From: Gordonia spumicola | GTDB lineage: Bacteria; Actinomycetota; Actinomycetes; Mycobacteriales; Mycobacteriaceae | Direction: 5' to 3' | Assembly (NCBI RefSeq): GCF_009932475.1 | Contig: NZ_BJOV01000005.1 | Location: 434,001 to 498,000, forward strand | Length of the DNA: 64,000 bases | Part shown: one piece after another, positions 60,236-64,000 of the stretch | How the letters are laid out: each line of letters opens with the position of its first letter | How positions within the stretch are numbered: the first letter of the stretch is position 1 | Position numbers and translations under genes: made by a program | Notes under the pieces: model-generated | The model's input: only the letters and a program-made list of their open reading frames with translations | What the model was told of the DNA's origin: nothing | Database searches by the model: none

Positions 60236-61652
60236 CGACAAGCCCCTCGACTGGGGCAGCGACGCGGAGATGAGCGCCGTGGACGCCGTCATGTGGCGCG
60301 GGGACGCCGACCGCCGCCTCCGGTCGACGATCTCGGTGGTCGAGGTGTTCGACAGCGAACCCGACTGGGACCGTCTCGTCGCGGCTCACGACTGGGGGAC
60401 CAGGATGGTTCCGCGATTCCGCCAGCGCGTGGTGGAGTCGCCGCTGCGGACGGGCACCCCGAGTTGGCAGGTGGACCCCGACTTCGACCTGCACTATCAC
60501 CTGCGTCGGGTGCGGCTCGCGGGCGACGGCTCGATGCGTGAATTGTTCAGTCTGTGCGAGCAGATCGCCATGACGCCGCTCGACCCGGCCCGTCCCCCGT
60601 GGGAGGGCTACCTGATCGACGGGCTCGCGGACGGCAAGACCGCGTACTTCATGAAGGCGCACCACGCGCTGACCGACGGCATGGGCGCGATGCTCGTCAT
60701 CGCACAACTGCATTCGACGACGCGTGAGCCGAAGCCGGGCAAGCCGCAGCCCCCCGCTCCGGCGGTCGAGGATCTGTCGGCGCTCGACGTCCTGTCCCGG
60801 CAGGTCGCGGAGGAGCTGAACCGTCTTCCGAAGCTCGCCGGGATGGCGTTCGACGGCGTCCGGTCGCTGGCCGACCCGAAGAAGGCGCTGAGCCGAGTGC
60901 TGCGCTACGGGCGTTCGGTGCCGCGGGTCGCGGGCATGATCAGCCCGGAGGGGTCTCCGCTGCTCGCGAACCGGAGCGTGGCGTGGCGGTTCCAGGCGTT
61001 CGAGATCGACTTCGCCCCGCTGAAGGCGGCGTCGACGGCGACCGGTGCATCGATCAACGACGTGTACCTCGCCGGACTGATCGGCGGCTTCCGGAAGTAC
61101 CACGACGCGAACGCGGTGTCGGTGGAGTCGATCCCCGTCGCCATCCCGATCTCGGTCCGCACGGACGGCGACTCGGCCGGAGGCAACCGCATCGCGGTCG
61201 GACGTCTGGCGGGCCCGATCGGCATCGACGATCCGTTCGAACGGGTGCTGACCATCCGTGAACAGGTCCGCGCCGCCCGCGGCGAACCCGCGGTCGACAT
61301 CTTCAACACCATCGGACCGGTGCTCGCGTGGCTGCCCGGCCAGGTGCTGACGCAGTTCAGCGGCGCGACGGCGATGAACGACCTCCAGGCGAGCAACGTC
61401 CCCGGCCTGCCGTGGGACACGTACTTCGCGGGCGCGAAGGTGGAGCGGATGTACCCGTTCGGCCCGCTTCCGGGCTGTGCGGTGATGGCGACGATGATCA
61501 CCCACAACAGCATCGCATGCCTCGGCCTGAACATCGACGCCGCGGCCGTCACCGACCTCGACCTGTTCGCCGACTGCCTCGTCGAAGGCTTCGACGAGGT
61601 CTGTGCCCTCGCCGCGGAACCGCCGACCTCGCGCATGGTCCGCGTCGTCTGA
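60228..61652 (+). CDS. Wax ester synthase / diacylglycerol acyltransferase (WS/DGAT)
   Basis: A 474-residue acyltransferase forming triacylglycerol or wax ester from acyl-CoA. The catalytic HHALTDG motif (H145, H146, D150) and the C-terminal blocks ASINDVYLAGLIGGFRKYHD and NDLQASNVPGLPWDTYFAGA are diagnostic. The GTG at 60228 is inside the end of plsC. Being third in the plsB-plsC operon it would finish the route from glycerol-3-phosphate to storage lipid, the usual carbon store of these bacteria. Confidence 0.94.
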   Translation: MSDDKPLDWGSDAEMSAVDAVMWRGDADRRLRSTISVVEVFDSEPDWDRLVAAHDWGTRMVPRFRQRVVESPLRTGTPSWQVDPDFDLHYHLRRVRLAGDGSMRELFSLCEQIAMTPLDPARPPWEGYLIDGLADGKTAYFMKAHHALTDGMGAMLVIAQLHSTTREPKPGKPQPPAPAVEDLSALDVLSRQVAEELNRLPKLAGMAFDGVRSLADPKKALSRVLRYGRSVPRVAGMISPEGSPLLANRSVAWRFQAFEIDFAPLKAASTATGASINDVYLAGLIGGFRKYHDANAVSVESIPVAIPISVRTDGDSAGGNRIAVGRLAGPIGIDDPFERVLTIREQVRAARGEPAVDIFNTIGPVLAWLPGQVLTQFSGATAMNDLQASNVPGLPWDTYFAGAKVERMYPFGPLPGCAVMATMITHNSIACLGLNIDAAAVTDLDLFADCLVEGFDEVCALAAEPPTSRMVRVV

Positions 61653-61678
61653 CACCGGCGCGACACTACGCTGTACGC

Positions 61679-62467
61679 ATGGTTGATTTCTCGTATGTGA
61701 TCGCAGGGTCCGAGGCCACCGGCGGCGCCGGGATCCAGACGGACCTGAAGACCTTCCAGGAGCTCGGCACGTTCGGTCTCGGGACCATCACGTGCATCGT
61801 GTCGTTCGACCCGAAGAACGACTGGGGCCACCGCTTCGTGCCTGTCGACCCGCAGGTCATCGCCGATCAGATCGAGGCCGCGACCAGCGCGTACGACCTC
61901 GACGTCGTGAAGATCGGCATGCTCGGCACCCCCGCGACCATCGACGTCGTCGCCGATGCGTTGGCCCGGCAGTCGTGGCGGCACGTCGTCCTCGATCCGG
62001 TCCTGATCTGCAAGGGGCAGGAGCCGGGGGCCGCCCTCGACACCGATCAGGCGCTCCGCGCGAAGGTCCTGCCGCGGGCGACCGTCGTGACGCCCAATCT
62101 GTTCGAGGCGCAGATCCTGTCGGGTCTGGACGCCATCGAATCGGTGGACGACCTCGCCGAGGCCGCGCGCCGGATCGGCGCGCAGGGCCCGCGCTACGTT
62201 CTCGCCAAGGGCGGAGTGGAACTGCCGGGCGACGATGCTGTCGACGTCCTCTTCGACGGCGACGAGATCACCGTCCTGCGGGCGCCGAAGATCGGCAGCG
62301 AACGCGTGTCCGGGGCGGGCTGCACTCTCGCCGCCGCGCTCACCGCCGAACTCGCGAAGGGCGCGAGCGTCGTCGACGCCGCCCGCCGCGCGAAGGAGTT
62401 CACCGGGGCCGCCATCGCCGCCCGCGTCAGCGGACATCTCCCGTTCGACGCCGTGCGCCAGGGCTGA
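61679..62467 (+). CDS. PfkB/ThiD-type kinase (pyridoxal or hydroxymethylpyrimidine kinase)
   Basis: A 262-residue small-molecule kinase. VIAGSEATGGAGIQTDLKTF is the ThiD/PdxK N-terminal motif, VVLDPVLICKGQEPGAALDT the central one, and GSERVSGAGCTLAAALTAEL holds the anion hole (G-x-GC-T). Whether the substrate is pyridoxal/pyridoxine or HMP-phosphate cannot be fixed; the phrase FDPKNDWGHRFVP resembles the PdxK2 type found in Firmicutes. The ATG at 61679 lies 27 bp after the WS/DGAT gene on the same strand. Confidence 0.85.
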   Translation: MVDFSYVIAGSEATGGAGIQTDLKTFQELGTFGLGTITCIVSFDPKNDWGHRFVPVDPQVIADQIEAATSAYDLDVVKIGMLGTPATIDVVADALARQSWRHVVLDPVLICKGQEPGAALDTDQALRAKVLPRATVVTPNLFEAQILSGLDAIESVDDLAEAARRIGAQGPRYVLAKGGVELPGDDAVDVLFDGDEITVLRAPKIGSERVSGAGCTLAAALTAELAKGASVVDAARRAKEFTGAAIAARVSGHLPFDAVRQG

Positions 62468-62581
62468 CCCACCGGACCTCGTTCACATGGTGGTCGAGCC
62501 GGACACGGAGCGTTGGCGGCGGGGCTCGACGCTAGTCGGGCCGATGGAATACATCCTGTGCGGTGAGCGCTGAACCCGACC

Positions 62582-62833
62582 GTGAAGAACATCGGATTCC
62601 TGTCGTTCGGACATTGGTCGGACGCGCCCGGGTCGCAGACGCAGTCGGCCGCCGACACGTTGATCCAGTCGATCGAGCTCGCCGAGGCGGCCGAAGAACT
62701 CGGCGCGGACGGCGCCTACTTCCGCGTCCACCACTTCGCCCGTCAACTCGGATCCCCGTTTCCTCTGCTCTCCGCCATCGGAGCGCGCACGAGCCGGATC
62801 GAGATCGGGACCGGCGTCATCGACATGCGTTAG
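62582..62833 (+). pseudogene. 5' fragment of a luciferase-like flavin-dependent oxidoreductase, cut by an insertion
   Basis: The 83 codons start KNIGFLSFGHWSDAPGSQTQ and run through ADGAYFRVHHFARQLGSPFP to IEIGTGVIDMR, the N-terminal quarter of LLM-class monooxygenases, which usually have about 330 residues. In relatives GTGVIDMR continues with YENP; here TAG follows at once and the sequence changes character. A large serine recombinase begins 44 bp later, so the gene is the attachment site of an incoming element. The GTG 62582 start has a weak ribosome site. Confidence 0.88.
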
Positions 62834-64000
62834 CTTATATCGCGGTTGCAACACTCGTTCACGTAAGCTTGGTTGCATGGTTGAACTGGTATCGCTGAGG
62901 AAGACGAACGAGGTCGCCGCGTACGTCCGCGCCTCGATGGATCGCAAGGGCGACCGGTGGACGGTCGAGACCCAGTTGCGGAAGATCAGGGCTCTCGCCG
63001 AGGCCAAGGACTGGGAGGTCGTCGAGGTCTACGACGACAACGCTGTGTCGGCGACGAAGAAGCGCCGCGCTGGCACCCGGTGGGCCGAGATGCTGGACGA
63101 CGCCCGCGCGGGCAGGTTCTCGATGGTCGTCGCCGTGGACATGGACCGCCTCCTGCGCAGCACGAAGGACCTGAACACGCTGATCGACCTCGGCCTGCGC
63201 GTCGTCACCGTGGACGGCGAGATCGACCTCTCGACGGCGGACGGCGAGTTCCGGGCGACGATGCTCGCCGCTCTCGCGCGGTTCGAGGCGCGCCGCAAGG
63301 CGGAGCGTCAGATCAGGTCGAACGAGCGCCGCCGCGCCGAGGGCATCCCGGCGTCCTCCTGGAAGGCGTTCGGCTGGACGAGGGAGGGTGAGCTGATCGA
63401 GGCGGAGGCCGACGCCGTACGGCGGGCCTTCGATGCGTTCCTCGGCGAGCCGTCGCTGTCGATCCGTCGCATCCGCGAGGACCTGAACAGCGCCGGTCAT
63501 CTGACCGCGCGCGGGTCGGCGTTCTCCGTCGATGCCGTGCGGTACCTGCTGGCGAACCCGCTCTACGCTGGCTACATCAAGCACTACGCCTCGGGCGAGC
63601 TGTACCCGGTGCAGGGCGACGCGTTCCCGCCCATCGTTGGCGAGCAGACGTGGCGGGCCGCGGTGGCAAAGCTGGAGGACAACGTGCGGAGGTCGGCGAG
63701 GCAGGGCAACCAGCCGAAGTACCTCCTGTCCACGATTGGCCTGTGCGGGAAGTGCGGCGCGACGCTCGTCTCGGGGACCAACAGCCGCAAGCAGCCGACG
63801 TACCGCTGCGGCGAGCAGTTCCACCTCACCCGCCAGCGCGAGCCCGTCGATGCGATGGTCACCGAGGCGGTGCTCACCCGCCTGTCGTCGGTGGACGTGC
63901 ACGACCTCGTGATGCCGCAGGAGGACGACGGGCCGGACCGCGAGGCGCTGCTGACCGAGCGGAACGCTCTGGTCGAGCGCGTCAAGGAGCTGAGCCCGCT
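62834..64000 (+). mobile_element. Left end of a serine-recombinase-type prophage or element (runs off window)
   Basis: The element begins within or just after GTCATCGACATGCGT (about 62817-62831). The 43-bp leader before the recombinase has AGCTTA/TAAGCT inverted words and the palindrome GTTGCAAC, which may be att or promoter parts. Only the recombinase is visible; cargo lies to the right of the window. Confidence 0.8.
62877..64000 (+). CDS. Large serine recombinase / integrase (partial, open at window edge)
   Basis: At least 374 codons of a resolvase-type integrase. The N-terminal catalytic domain has AAYVRASMDRKGDRWTVETQ with R18 and the nucleophile S20, and VAVDMDRLLRSTKDLNTLID. A Recombinase domain follows (RRIREDLNSAGHLTARGSAF, then LLANPLYAGYIKHY), then a zinc ribbon (GLCGKCGATLVSG, YRCGEQFH) and the start of a coiled coil (LTERNALVERVKEL). 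The protein catalyses one-way attP x attB recombination and belongs to phages or integrative elements. The C-terminus is outside the window. ATG 62877 follows directly on the att region. Confidence 0.92.
   Translation, partial: MVELVSLRKTNEVAAYVRASMDRKGDRWTVETQLRKIRALAEAKDWEVVEVYDDNAVSATKKRRAGTRWAEMLDDARAGRFSMVVAVDMDRLLRSTKDLNTLIDLGLRVVTVDGEIDLSTADGEFRATMLAALARFEARRKAERQIRSNERRRAEGIPASSWKAFGWTREGELIEAEADAVRRAFDAFLGEPSLSIRRIREDLNSAGHLTARGSAFSVDAVRYLLANPLYAGYIKHYASGELYPVQGDAFPPIVGEQTWRAAVAKLEDNVRRSARQGNQPKYLLSTIGLCGKCGATLVSGTNSRKQPTYRCGEQFHLTRQREPVDAMVTEAVLTRLSSVDVHDLVMPQEDDGPDREALLTERNALVERVKELSP

Overview
The window is high-GC actinobacterial DNA. A single-polypeptide type I fatty acid synthase of about 3070 residues followed directly by acpS, an LdtMt2-type L,D-transpeptidase lipoprotein, a GT87 mannosyltransferase, a FadD15-like acyl-CoA ligase and a plsB-plsC-wax ester synthase operon all point to a mycolic-acid-type actinomycete (Mycobacteriales; Gordonia or a close relative is my best guess, not proven). 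The core genome is crossed by three mobile elements, two of which run off the window edges.

Layout. 1-6656: right-hand part of a Tn7-like transposon on the minus strand (tnsA, tnsB, tnsC and a tniQ open at the left edge) with one EcsC-domain gene between tnsA and the terminus. It ends with GACA at 6656 inside a siderophore-binding-protein gene, whose 3' remnant (6657-7058) still leads two FecCD permease genes. 9054-13500: a frameshifted AlkD-like gene, a secreted/anchored protein, a double-hotdog thioesterase, a LysE exporter and a divergent pair of unrecognised paralogous proteins. 13551-13635: tRNA-Leu. 13668-17510: methyltransferase, a scar made of pieces of two neighbouring genes, a lipoprotein, and a PlsC-like acyltransferase divergent from a TetR gene across a perfect 25-bp palindrome. 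17500-26532: a trans-sulfuration PLP enzyme, an OpgC-like membrane acyltransferase, FadD15-like ligase, DEAD-box helicase, a TetR gene with twin operators facing a frameshifted membrane protein, a sirtuin and a HIT protein. 26726-37772: fas, acpS, a TetR-peroxiredoxin pair and a DUF3618 protein.

37862-44687: tRNA-Lys hosts a 6.75-kb integrated element bounded by 36-bp direct repeats. It holds a tyrosine integrase, an excisionase-like HTH protein, an HUH-plus-helicase Rep, a MobC-like protein, a relaxase and a coiled-coil membrane protein that overlaps the relaxase by 362 bp. It looks like a mobilisable plasmid living as an integrated element. Just beyond it, 44818-46470 holds a D12-class adenine methyltransferase convergent with a probable restriction enzyme.

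46598-62467 is again core-like: GT87 enzyme, L,D-transpeptidase, acyl-CoA dehydrogenase, a translationally coupled three-gene operon (secreted M19-type dipeptidase, GPH transporter, PLP decarboxylase), a SnoaL-like protein, the plsB-plsC-WS/DGAT lipid operon and a pyridoxal/HMP-type kinase. At 62833 a luciferase-like flavin oxidoreductase gene is cut after 83 codons by a third element, whose large serine recombinase starts at 62877 and runs off the right edge.

All function calls come from reading motifs, lengths and gene order by eye; no database search was possible. The least explained and most interesting pieces are the Tn7-like element with its EcsC cargo, the Rep/relaxase element with overlapping genes, the restriction-modification pair, the divergent paralogue pair at 11975-13287 and the duplication scar at 15275-15572.
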